NCBI GenBank assembly: GCA_050173895.1
Contig: JBFXKJ010000165.1
Coordinates: forward strand, 1 to 8,643
Source of the DNA: JBCFBK01 sp050173895
GTDB lineage: Bacteria > Bacteroidota > Bacteroidia > Bacteroidales > Prolixibacteraceae
DNA: 8,643 nt
Direction of reading: 5' to 3'
Shown: positions 1-6,010 of the stretch, in pieces
How positions within the stretch are numbered: position 1 is the stretch's first letter
How the letters are laid out: each line of letters starts with the position of its first letter
Made by a program: the position numbers and the translations under genes
The notes under the pieces: model-generated
What the model was told of the DNA's origin: nothing
Database searches by the model: none
The model's input: the letters and a program-made list of their open reading frames with translations, nothing else

Positions 1-3
1 TAG

Positions 4-177
4 CGGTACACCTATTTAAAGGGATCGCTAATTTATAAAACTGGCACAGATAAAAGAGCAATAATTGGTTCGATATATCCTGAAAAAATCTGGTTTTACG
101 GATCACAATATCGAACCGCACGAATGAATTCAGTGATCCAACATATTTATCGGATAAACAACAACTTGCAAGAATAA
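4..177 (+). pseudogene. C-terminal remnant of a serine-recombinase family protein (probable)
   Basis: Frame 1 is open from just after an in-frame TAG at 1-3 to the TAA at 175-177, giving about 57 residues with no good start codon; the only ATG is at 124. The peptide carries KRAIIGSIYPEKIWF followed by YRTARMNSVIQHIY. This resembles the extreme C-terminus of Bacteroidota resolvase/invertase-type serine recombinases, which often end in a block like 'IIGSIYPEK..F.G..YRT.R.N....IY'. That match is from memory, not a search. The TAG with no start after it suggests a broken gene or a late nonsense mutation, but the upstream part lies outside the window and the frame could be intact in another phase. 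It ends 43 bases before the tRNA-Arg 3' end, a typical place for mobile-element debris. The catalytic N-terminal domain is not in this window. Confidence 0.45.
67..117. repeat. 10-bp perfect inverted repeat
   Basis: GGTTCGATAT at 67-76 is the exact reverse complement of ATATCGAACC at 108-117, with 31 bases between. Both arms lie inside the recombinase-like remnant, so codon constraint or chance could explain them. No T-run follows on either strand, so it is not a terminator. Confidence 0.5.
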
Positions 178-216
178 AAAAACGGGAAAAGCGATAAATT
201 TTCTCACTTTTCCCGT
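176..216 (-). terminator. Rho-independent terminator of tRNA-Arg
   Basis: Arms ACGGGAAAAG (182-191) and CTTTTCCCGT (207-216) form a perfect 10-bp stem with a 15-base loop. Read on the minus strand it begins about 5 bases after the tRNA discriminator base and is followed by seven T's (182 down to 176). On the plus strand no T-run follows, so it acts for the tRNA transcript. Confidence 0.85.
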
Positions 217-220
217 CAAG

Positions 221-294
221 TACCCCGGACGGGATTCGAACCCATGACCCACAGCTTAGAAGGCTGTTGCTCTATCCAACTGAGCTACCGAGGC
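221..294 (-). tRNA. tRNA-Arg (anticodon TCT)
   Basis: The reverse complement folds as a full 74-nt cloverleaf. The acceptor stem is GCCTCGG (294-288) with CCGGGGT (228-222). The D-stem is GCTC/GAGC, the anticodon stem ACAGC/GCTGT around the loop CTTCTAA, and the T-arm ATGGG-TTCGAAT-CCCGT. The loop gives anticodon TCT, reading AGA (arginine). The discriminator is A at 221, and the next bases are CTT, so CCA is not encoded and must be added by nucleotidyltransferase. The first acceptor pair is G1:U72 and the fourth is U:G, both wobble. The gene has its own -7 box at 312-319 and its own terminator, so it is a single-gene unit even though asnA lies upstream on the same strand. Confidence 0.95.
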
Positions 295-311
295 ATCCTT
301 AAAAGCGGTTG

Positions 312-319
312 CAAAGATA
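312..319 (-). promoter_or_regulatory. -7 promoter box for tRNA-Arg
   Basis: On the minus strand this reads TATCTTTG, a perfect TAnnTTTG Bacteroidota -7 element. It ends 17 bases before the mature tRNA 5' end, which leaves room for a short leader removed by RNase P. No well-spaced TTTG -33 element is seen. Confidence 0.65.
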
Positions 320-382
320 TAAAAATATCAAAAAAACAGACCGCCTGCAATGGCTATTTTTTTAAACGGTTAATCCTCGTTC

Positions 383-1417
383 CTACACCAGATGAATGTT
401 GTGTTCACGGCACTGCCGGTACATTTCATCGGGCCAGATACTTGACTGGATCTCGCCGATATGCGCCTTCCGCAGAAAGTACATGCAAATGCGTGACTGC
501 CCGATACCTCCGCCAATGGAAAGCGGAAGTTCCCCGTTCAACAGCCGCTGATGCCAGTATAATTCCCTTCGGCTTTCGGTGTTGGTAAGTTTTAACTGAT
601 GCAGGAGGGTTTCCCGGTCAACCCGGATGCCCATCGATGAGATTTCGAACGAGCTGTTCAAAACGGGGTTCCAGATTACAATGTCGCCGTTCAGGCCTTT
701 GAATCCGTTTACCGTTTCCGTTGTCCAGTCGTCATAGTCTGGCGCCCGGCCGTCATGAATCTCCCCGTTCGGAAGCTGTCCGCCAATACCGATGATGAAA
801 ACGGCTCCGTATTCTTTGGCTATTGCATTTTCCCTTTCTTTGGAAGTCAGACCGGGATACCGTTCGGCCAGTTCTTCGGTGTGAATAAAGGTAATTTCTT
901 CCGGCAGGATCGGTTTGATCTGCGGATAATGTTCATACACATAGAATTCTGTGCGCAGCAACACTGTATAGATTTTTTTGACGATCTTTTTCAGGAATTT
1001 CAGGTTCCGGTCTTCATTGGTGATCACCCGCTCCCAGTCCCACTGGTCCACATAAAGCGAATGAATATTATCCAGTTCCTCGTCCGGGCGGATCGCATTC
1101 ATATCGGTATATAACCCATATCCGGAAGGAAAACCCAGATCGGCAAGTGTCATTCTTTTCCATTTGGCCAGCGAATGCACCACTTCGGCGACCTTGTCAT
1201 TCAGCTCCTTCACCGGAAACGACACCGGACGCTCGATCCCGTTCAGATCATCATTAATGCCGGTTCCCTTCATGACAAAAAGCGGCGCAGTTACCCGGCT
1301 TAGTTTTAATTCGGACGACAAATCCTGCTGAAAAATGTCTTTTACCAGCTTAATAGCCCTTTCCGTCTCCCGCAGGTCGAGGTATGACTGATAATTTTCA
1401 GGAAAGTACAGTTTCAT
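383..1417 (-). CDS. asnA: Aspartate--ammonia ligase (asparagine synthetase A)
   Basis: This enzyme makes asparagine from aspartate, ammonia and ATP (giving AMP and PPi) in the cytosol, through an aspartyl-adenylate. The 344-residue protein follows E. coli AsnA (about 330 aa) along its whole length. Near-identical blocks are HSLAKWKR (81-88), IRPDE (109-113), HSLYVDQWDWERV (119-131), RAPDYDDW (224-231), LNGDI (242-246), FEISSMGIRVD (257-267) and the class II aminoacyl-tRNA synthetase-like motif 3 IGGGIGQSR (301-309). By alignment, the E. coli catalytic residues D46, R100 and Q116 correspond to D56, R110 and Q125 here, all present. The start is the ATG at 1417; there is no clear Shine-Dalgarno, as usual in this phylum. 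It diverges from the MFS gene. The likely promoter (1530-1537) leaves a leader of roughly 105 bases, long for this window. No terminator is evident in the 88 bases before the tRNA. Confidence 0.96.
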   Translation of the reverse strand: MKLYFPENYQSYLDLRETERAIKLVKDIFQQDLSSELKLSRVTAPLFVMKGTGINDDLNGIERPVSFPVKELNDKVAEVVHSLAKWKRMTLADLGFPSGYGLYTDMNAIRPDEELDNIHSLYVDQWDWERVITNEDRNLKFLKKIVKKIYTVLLRTEFYVYEHYPQIKPILPEEITFIHTEELAERYPGLTSKERENAIAKEYGAVFIIGIGGQLPNGEIHDGRAPDYDDWTTETVNGFKGLNGDIVIWNPVLNSSFEISSMGIRVDRETLLHQLKLTNTESRRELYWHQRLLNGELPLSIGGGIGQSRICMYFLRKAHIGEIQSSIWPDEMYRQCREHNIHLV

Positions 1418-1529
1418 TGCTCAAGGTTCTATTGAATTTGATTTTAAGTCACTCCGATACATGGCTTTGCTGGATTTATCTGTCTTTGCCCCACTCATAA
1501 AAACACGCACGGATCTTCTAATTTGGCAC

Positions 1530-1537
1530 CAAAAGTA
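1530..1537 (-). promoter_or_regulatory. Probable -7 box for asnA
   Basis: The minus strand reads TACTTTTG, matching TAnnTTTG. It is the only full match between asnA and the MFS gene in this direction. A TTTG at 1550-1553 lies only 12 bases upstream, too close for the usual -33/-7 spacing. Transcription would begin near 1523. Confidence 0.45.
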
Positions 1538-1659
1538 GAAATAATCTTTCAAACTGCCCTGATTTATTTCATGAATCTTAAAAATCGCCGAAAAATTATC
1601 TAAAATAAATTGATTGGACATGGAATGCTTACATCCTGCCGGTGAATCTGCTATTTTCT

Positions 1660-1667
1660 TATTTTTG
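1660..1667 (+). promoter_or_regulatory. -7 promoter box for the MFS gene
   Basis: TATTTTTG is a perfect TAnnTTTG match. It lies inside the longest possible reading frame (from GTG 1642), so that start is not usable from this promoter. Transcription would start around 1673-1675, favouring the ATG at 1687 (or a leaderless start at 1675). Confidence 0.6.
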
Positions 1668-1686
1668 CTGCATCATGGATTCAGGC

Positions 1687-2844
1687 ATGCGGGTCAACAT
1701 TATCAGTCTTTACCTGATCAAGTTCGCCAAATGGTTTAACCTGGTTATGCCGGTCATTGTCTTGTTTTATCAGGACAACGGGCTGGACATGCAGGATATT
1801 TTCTGGCTGAAGTCGGTCTATTCGGTTGCGATCGTGCTGATGGAGGTTCCTTCAGGTTATATGGCCGATGCCTGGGGAAGAAGGAAAACGCTGCTGTTTG
1901 GTTCTGTTCTTGGTACGGCAGGTTTCGCCCTCTACAGTTTCTCCTATGAATTTATGGCTTTTGCAGCGGCCGAGATCATTCTGGGTATCGGCCAGAGTTT
2001 TATTTCCGGCGCCGACTCGGCCATGCTTTACGACACGCTGAAAGCGTCCGGAAAGGAAAACGAGTACATCAGGCAGGAAGGGAAGATTACTTCGGCCGGC
2101 AACTTTTCTGAAGCGTTGGCGGGGGTTTGCGGAGGATTACTGGCTGTGGTGAGCCTCCGGCTGCCTTTCTACTTTCAGTTTGGCATTTCGGCCGTGGCCA
2201 TCCCTGCTGCTTTCCTGCTCAGGGAGCCGAGGCTTCATGCCCGCGAGCTGGCACACAGTTTCCGTTCCATCCTGGGCAGCATTCATGAAACCTTTCTCCA
2301 TCCGGAAATGCGTTCGGCCCTGCTGCTCTCGGCCCTTACGGGGACGGCCTCTCTCACTTTTGCCTGGTTCGTACAGCCTTATTTTCAGAAAGCCGGGCTG
2401 CCGGTCAGCCTGTTCGGGATCATGTGGACAGCGCTGAACCTCTGCGTAGGAGTTGCATCCATTTTCTCCTATAAAGTTGAACGCTGGCTGGGGCGGCGAA
2501 ATATGTTGTTGCTGATCATCCTGGGGATGAGCGCCGGCTATGCTTTCTCTGCCTGGGAGGTCAGTCTGGCCGGGCTCCCCGTTCTCTTCGCTTTTTACCT
2601 GCTTCGCGGCGTGGCTCATCCGGTACTGAAAGATCAGCTGAACCGCTATACAAAATCGGAAGTGCGGGCAACGGTGCTCTCACTGCGCGATTTCCTGATC
2701 CGGATCAACTTCGCAGTGACCGGACCGGTGCTGGGTTTTATCACCGACCGCTTCAGCCTGCGCATGGCTCTGACGATCGCCGGCATGGCCTATTTGCTGC
2801 TGGCTTCGCTTGTTTCCCTGCCGCTTATGAGGAAAAGAAAATGA
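1687..2844 (+). CDS. MFS transporter, substrate unknown
   Basis: This is a polytopic inner-membrane protein of about 385 residues, within the 12-helix range of the major facilitator superfamily. The clearest signature is MFS motif A in the loop between helices 2 and 3: VPSGYMADAWGRRK, about 45 residues in, has the G-x-x-x-D-x-x-G-R-R-K pattern. A second landmark is GIGQSFISGADSAMLYD at the end of helix 4. Hydrophobic helices recur to the C-terminus, which ends in a positive RKRK tail. The frame is open from a GTG at 1642 and has ATGs at 1675 and 1687. I prefer 1687 (MRVNIISLYLIKF) because the -7 box at 1660-1667 excludes 1642, and related transporters, as I recall them, begin close to the 'LYLIKF' first helix. 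The gene converges on the MBL hydrolase with 6 bases between stops. Neighbours give no clue to substrate; drug or metabolite export are both possible. Confidence 0.85.
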   Translation: MRVNIISLYLIKFAKWFNLVMPVIVLFYQDNGLDMQDIFWLKSVYSVAIVLMEVPSGYMADAWGRRKTLLFGSVLGTAGFALYSFSYEFMAFAAAEIILGIGQSFISGADSAMLYDTLKASGKENEYIRQEGKITSAGNFSEALAGVCGGLLAVVSLRLPFYFQFGISAVAIPAAFLLREPRLHARELAHSFRSILGSIHETFLHPEMRSALLLSALTGTASLTFAWFVQPYFQKAGLPVSLFGIMWTALNLCVGVASIFSYKVERWLGRRNMLLLIILGMSAGYAFSAWEVSLAGLPVLFAFYLLRGVAHPVLKDQLNRYTKSEVRATVLSLRDFLIRINFAVTGPVLGFITDRFSLRMALTIAGMAYLLLASLVSLPLMRKRK

Positions 2845-2850
2845 CAGGGT

Positions 2851-3630
2851 TCAGATCGTAAGCCTCAGTCCGTCGTAAGCAAGAAATACATTTAACGGCA
2901 GGTTCTTCTGAACCTCCTCATGCAGTCCCATCATATGGGAGATGTGTGTGAGAAAAGCCTTTTGGGGCTTTACTTCCTCAATGAGACGGAGCGCCTCTTC
3001 CAGGTTAAAGTGGGAAATATGAGGCTCGGCACGCAGCGCATTCACGACCAGCACATCCAGATCTTTCAGCTTCTCCTTTTCGCCTTCTCCGATCGTTTTA
3101 AAATCGGTCAGGTAAGCCATTTGACCGATTCTGAAACCGTATACCGGCAGCTTGTGATGGTATCCCCGCACCGGTATTACCGGCACGGAATTGACCAGAA
3201 AAGGTTCATCTCCGATCAGATGAAGGTTCATCTGCGGAATGCCCGGATACTGGTATTTTGAAAAAACATAGTTGAAAATCCGTTTGATCGACTCCTGAAC
3301 CCGTGCTTCGGCAAAGATGTCCATCGGGTGATGCTGCACCCAGTTAAAGGCACGGATATCGTCCAGTCCGAAAACGTGGTCGGTATGTTCGTGCGTAAGC
3401 AGGATCGCGTCGAGCCGCCGCAGCCCTTCCCGGAGCATCTGCTGCCGGAAATCGGGTCCGGCGTCCACTGCCAGCCTGAGCCCGTCCGTTTCGATCAGCA
3501 CGGACGCGCGCAATCGCTTGTCCTTCTCACTGGATGAAGCGCACACCGGGCAGTCACAGGCCACAACCGGCACTCCCTGCGAAGTGCCCGTACCCAGGAA
3601 CACCAGCGTGATATTTGCTTTCTTCTCCAT
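2851..3630 (-). CDS. PhnP-like MBL-fold metal-dependent hydrolase
   Basis: This 259-residue protein is a metallo-beta-lactamase-fold hydrolase of the PhnP type. It opens with the first strand and FLGTGTSQGVP (11-21). The core motif is THEHTDH with H80, H82, D84 and H85. Further likely metal ligands are H158/H159 (GYHHK), D176 (YLTD) and H229 (LTHISH). A cluster of C25, C27 and C30 (CDCPVC) matches the extra structural zinc site known in E. coli PhnP. PhnP cleaves cyclic phosphodiesters in C-P lyase phosphonate breakdown, but no phn genes are near, so the substrate here is unknown and I give no symbol. The frame extends to a TTG at 3642, but the -7 box (3640-3647) overlaps that codon, so ATG 3630 is chosen. 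The gene is divergent from the RsmI-like gene and convergent with the MFS gene. Confidence 0.88.
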   Translation of the reverse strand: MEKKANITLVFLGTGTSQGVPVVACDCPVCASSSEKDKRLRASVLIETDGLRLAVDAGPDFRQQMLREGLRRLDAILLTHEHTDHVFGLDDIRAFNWVQHHPMDIFAEARVQESIKRIFNYVFSKYQYPGIPQMNLHLIGDEPFLVNSVPVIPVRGYHHKLPVYGFRIGQMAYLTDFKTIGEGEKEKLKDLDVLVVNALRAEPHISHFNLEEALRLIEEVKPQKAFLTHISHMMGLHEEVQKNLPLNVFLAYDGLRLTI

Positions 3631-3639
3631 ACAATCCCG

Positions 3640-3647
3640 CAAAACTA
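3640..3647 (-). promoter_or_regulatory. -7 promoter box for the MBL hydrolase
   Basis: The minus strand reads TAGTTTTG, matching TAnnTTTG, only 9 bases before the ATG at 3630. The predicted leader is just a few bases, so the mRNA may be nearly leaderless. It rules out the upstream TTG start. Confidence 0.55.
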
Positions 3648-3660
3648 CGAAAAAAAGATT

Positions 3661-3694
3661 TTTGCGTCCTGGCCCGGTAAATTAATTATTTTTG
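3661..3694 (+). promoter_or_regulatory. Promoter of the RsmI-like gene (-33 and -7)
   Basis: TTTG at 3661-3664 and TATTTTTG at 3687-3694 are 22 bases apart, close to the usual Bacteroidota -33/-7 spacing. This is the most complete promoter in the window. The box ends 17 bases before the ATG at 3712. Confidence 0.65.
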
Positions 3695-3711
3695 AAGAAA
3701 ATTTTTATTTC

Positions 3712-4413
3712 ATGGCCAACCTGTACCTGATCCCCGTGCCCCTGGGCGATACGGACCTGCATCACGTGATTCCCTGCAGCCAGGAGGAGATCATCCGCCG
3801 GATTTCTTTTTTTGTTGTGGAGGATATCCGCACGGCACGGCGTTTTTTGAAGAAAACAGACAAAGATACCGACATTGACCGGCTTCATTTTTACGAGCTG
3901 AACGAACATACTGCAGCCGCCGACCTTCATAGCTGTCTCGAACCTGCTTTAAGCGGACATGATCTGGGACTGATGTCTGAAGCGGGTTGTCCGGGGGTGG
4001 CCGATCCCGGCGCAGACCTGGTAAAGCTGGCTCACGAAAAGGGCATCCGCGTCATTCCGCTGGTAGGTCCCTCTTCCATTCTTTTGGCCATGATGGCCTC
4101 CGGTATGAACGGACAGAACTTTGCTTTCAACGGCTATTTGCCGGTTAAGAAAGAAGAAAAGCTCCGGCGCATTCAGTTTCTCGAAAAGCGGATCTTTCAG
4201 GAAAACCAAAGTCAGCTTTTTATCGAAGCTCCCTACCGCAACCTGCAGCTGTTCGATGACCTGCTGGCCAACTGCAGCAGTGCCACCCGGCTGTGCATCG
4301 CCTGCGATCTGACGCTCGACACGGAGTTCATCCAAACCCGGAGCATCGGTGAATGGAAAAAACAAAAGCCGGACATACAGAAGCGGCCGGCCATTTTTAT
4401 CCTGGGAAAATAA
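3712..4413 (+). CDS. RsmI-family SAM-dependent methyltransferase (short paralogue)
   Basis: The 233-residue protein has the tetrapyrrole-methylase fold of RsmI, which 2'-O-methylates C1402 of 16S rRNA using SAM. Family blocks appear in order: LYLIPVPLGD (4-13, RsmI has LYIVPTPIGN), VVEDIRTARRFL (35-46, RsmI AEDTR), SEAGCPGVADPG (89-100, RsmI SDAGTPLISDPG), VGPSSILLAMMASG (118-131) and FNGYLP (139-144, RsmI YEGFLP). It is about 50 residues shorter than E. coli RsmI and lacks that protein's C-terminal domain. Several signature positions differ (IPVPLGD for TPIGN; YELNEHT where RsmI has DHNE). Bacteroidota genomes, as I recall, often carry such a short form besides a canonical rsmI, so the target may not be C1402 and I withhold the symbol. 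The ATG 3712 follows a good promoter. Its TAA abuts the stop of the opposing DHH gene with no bases between. Confidence 0.85.
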   Translation: MANLYLIPVPLGDTDLHHVIPCSQEEIIRRISFFVVEDIRTARRFLKKTDKDTDIDRLHFYELNEHTAAADLHSCLEPALSGHDLGLMSEAGCPGVADPGADLVKLAHEKGIRVIPLVGPSSILLAMMASGMNGQNFAFNGYLPVKKEEKLRRIQFLEKRIFQENQSQLFIEAPYRNLQLFDDLLANCSSATRLCIACDLTLDTEFIQTRSIGEWKKQKPDIQKRPAIFILGK

Positions 4414-5457
4414 TCAGATCCTCGTTTTTTTCAGGATCGCCCTGTATTCCGGAAGCAGTTTCCGGAACTGCTCCAGCACTTCTTCAAAAGGTGCATAAAT
4501 TTCTCCCCCCGACGCATTCCGGTGCCCGCCCCCGTTGAAGTGGCTTGATGCGAGCTCATTCACAGCGAATTCGCCTTTCGAGCGGAACGACACCTTCACA
4601 TGGTCTTCTTTCTCGGTGAAAAAAGCACTGAAATGAATTCCCTTGATCGAAAGGGGGTAATTCACAAAACCTTCGTTGTCGCCCGCCAGAAAGTTATACT
4701 TCTGCTGAACTTCCCGGGAAAGGTACATCATTGCCGAATGGTACTCCGGATAAACTTCCATGCATTCGCTCAGGCAATGTCCCAGCAGGCGCATCCTGTC
4801 GGCCGAGTAATTGTCAAATACCTTCCCGTGAATGGCTTCCGGGTCGATGCCCCAGGTGAGCAACTCGCTTACCGTCTGAAAAGTCTGTGGATCGGAAATA
4901 TTGTAATCGAACGAGCCGGTGTCGGTCATGACACCGCAATAAATTGCTTCAGCGCTGCTCTTGTCAATGTATTTTTCGTAACCCATTGCCTTAGCCACGT
5001 GAAAAATCAGCTCAGCCGTAGAGGAATATTCCGGATGGGAAATCATCAGTTCGGTAAATTGCTGCGGATACGGATGATGATCGATCATGATGCCCGGCCC
5101 GCTGAACTGCTCCACCAGCGTCCTCATCTCCCCTGCCCTGGCCGGCTGATTGAAATCCATGCAGATCATCATTCCTGCCTCGGCCATGGCCTGCTCTACT
5201 TTCTTTTTCGATGCGGTATAAACAAGGATCTCTTCGGCACCCTTGATCCATTTATAGAAATTTGGAAAATGATTGGGGGAAAGCACAACCACCTTCTTCC
5301 CTGCATTTTTTAAGATGCCGGCCAGTCCCAGTACGGAACCGATCGCGTCACCATCGGCATTAACATGAGGAATAATTGCAATGGTCGACTCCATCTCCGT
5401 CAATCGCTCCCTGAATGCGTGAATTATCTCTAAATCAAAAGGTTTCAAAATAAACAA
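4414..5457 (-). CDS. DHH/DHHA1 phosphoesterase, NrnA-like (nanoRNase / pAp phosphatase)
   Basis: Family members remove nucleotides from short RNA oligomers and/or dephosphorylate 3'-phosphoadenosine 5'-phosphate in the cytosol, using Mn2+. The 347-residue length is typical of NrnA. The N-terminal DHH domain shows H31, D35 and D37 (HVNADGDAIGS), D101 (MDFNQPARAGE), the DHH motif D126-H127-H128, and D179 in GVMTDTGSF. The C-terminal DHHA1 domain ends with the substrate-binding loop GGGHRNASGG (309-318). Every expected metal ligand is present. The likely start is TTG at 5457; the first ATG is codon 22, which would remove the helix that precedes the first strand in NrnA proteins. A -7 box 16 bases upstream fits TTG 5457. 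The gene is divergent from ndk and stop-to-stop with the RsmI-like gene. Which of the two activities dominates cannot be told from sequence. Confidence 0.92.
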   Translation of the reverse strand: MFILKPFDLEIIHAFRERLTEMESTIAIIPHVNADGDAIGSVLGLAGILKNAGKKVVVLSPNHFPNFYKWIKGAEEILVYTASKKKVEQAMAEAGMMICMDFNQPARAGEMRTLVEQFSGPGIMIDHHPYPQQFTELMISHPEYSSTAELIFHVAKAMGYEKYIDKSSAEAIYCGVMTDTGSFDYNISDPQTFQTVSELLTWGIDPEAIHGKVFDNYSADRMRLLGHCLSECMEVYPEYHSAMMYLSREVQQKYNFLAGDNEGFVNYPLSIKGIHFSAFFTEKEDHVKVSFRSKGEFAVNELASSHFNGGGHRNASGGEIYAPFEEVLEQFRKLLPEYRAILKKTRI

Positions 5458-5473
5458 TTTTAGTATTGAGCTA

Positions 5474-5481
5474 CAAATATA
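5474..5481 (-). promoter_or_regulatory. -7 promoter box for the DHH phosphoesterase
   Basis: The minus strand reads TATATTTG, a perfect TAnnTTTG, with 16 bases between it and the TTG start at 5457. It supports the long form of the protein with a non-ATG start. Confidence 0.6.
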
Positions 5482-5522
5482 AAAATAATGACTCCCCGAA
5501 CTTAAGTTGGTGATTTATTTTT

Positions 5523-5530
5523 TAATTTCG
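5523..5530 (+). promoter_or_regulatory. Possible -7 box for ndk
   Basis: TAATTTCG matches TAnnTTTG at seven of eight positions and lies 34 bases before the ndk ATG. The leader that follows is AT-rich (AAAATTAATAATTT just before the ATG), typical of well-translated Bacteroidota genes without a Shine-Dalgarno. Confidence 0.4.
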
Positions 5531-5564
5531 CTGCCACTCATTAATCACTTAAAATTAATAATTT

Positions 5565-5984
5565 ATGGCTGGTAAACAGACATTTACCATTATTAAACCG
5601 GATGCTGTAAAAAAGAATCTTACAGGTGCCATCCTGCAGAAAATGAATGAAGCCGGATTTGTGATCAAAGCGCTGCAACTGATTCAAATGACGCGTGAAC
5701 AGGCCTGCGCTTTTTATGAAGTGCACAAGGAAAGACCGTTTTACGGCGAACTGACCGAATTCATGAGTTCCGGCCCCGTGGTGGTTGCCATTCTCTCCAA
5801 AGACAATGCAGTGGACGATTTCAGAAAGTTAATCGGCTCTACCGACCCTGCTGAAGCAGCAGAAGGCACCATTCGCAAGCTGTTTGCTGAATCGAAAAGC
5901 AAGAATGCCGTCCACGGCTCTGACAGCGATGAAAACGCGGTTATCGAATCCGATTTCTTCTTCTCGAAAACGGCAAGAGTCTAA
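5565..5984 (+). CDS. ndk: Nucleoside diphosphate kinase
   Basis: Ndk transfers the gamma phosphate of ATP to nucleoside diphosphates by ping-pong catalysis through a phospho-histidine, balancing NTP and dNTP pools in the cytosol. The 139-residue length is normal for a bacterial Ndk. The active-site signature NAVHGSDS carries catalytic H117. Nucleotide-binding residues sit at the expected places: K11 (IIKPDAV), Y51, R87, T93 (GSTDP), R104 (GTIRKLF) and N114. The protein ends with the usual acidic-aromatic ESDFFF region. The start ATG 5565 (MAGKQTFTIIKPD) places the first beta strand correctly. It stands alone between a divergent DHH gene and a convergent recF-DUF721 unit, and is closed by a clear terminator at 6011. 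Confidence 0.97.
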   Translation: MAGKQTFTIIKPDAVKKNLTGAILQKMNEAGFVIKALQLIQMTREQACAFYEVHKERPFYGELTEFMSSGPVVVAILSKDNAVDDFRKLIGSTDPAEAAEGTIRKLFAESKSKNAVHGSDSDENAVIESDFFFSKTARV

Positions 5985-6010
5985 GACGCGTTTGCAAAAA
6001 AACACATAAG

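Noticed and set aside
67..80. GGTTCGA resembling the tRNA T-loop, as a possible attachment-site copy
   Set aside because: Only seven bases match the tRNA-Arg T-arm before the sequences diverge; this is too short to be a convincing att core.
320..382. Terminator for asnA before the tRNA
   Set aside because: There is a T7 run on the minus strand, but only a 3-bp CAG/CTG stem precedes it.
755..1114. Open frames opposite asnA, and likewise opposite the other large genes (for example 4600-5313 and 2137-2619)
   Set aside because: They are antisense shadows of well-supported proteins, without their own motifs or promoters.
1421..1621. A 66-codon minus-strand frame between asnA and the MFS gene
   Set aside because: It contains the probable asnA promoter box, has no recognisable motif and unremarkable composition. 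Only its last 25 codons, within the leader, are kept as a finding.
3712..4413. Calling this gene rsmI outright
   Set aside because: The short length and changed signature residues suggest a paralogue; only family membership is supported.
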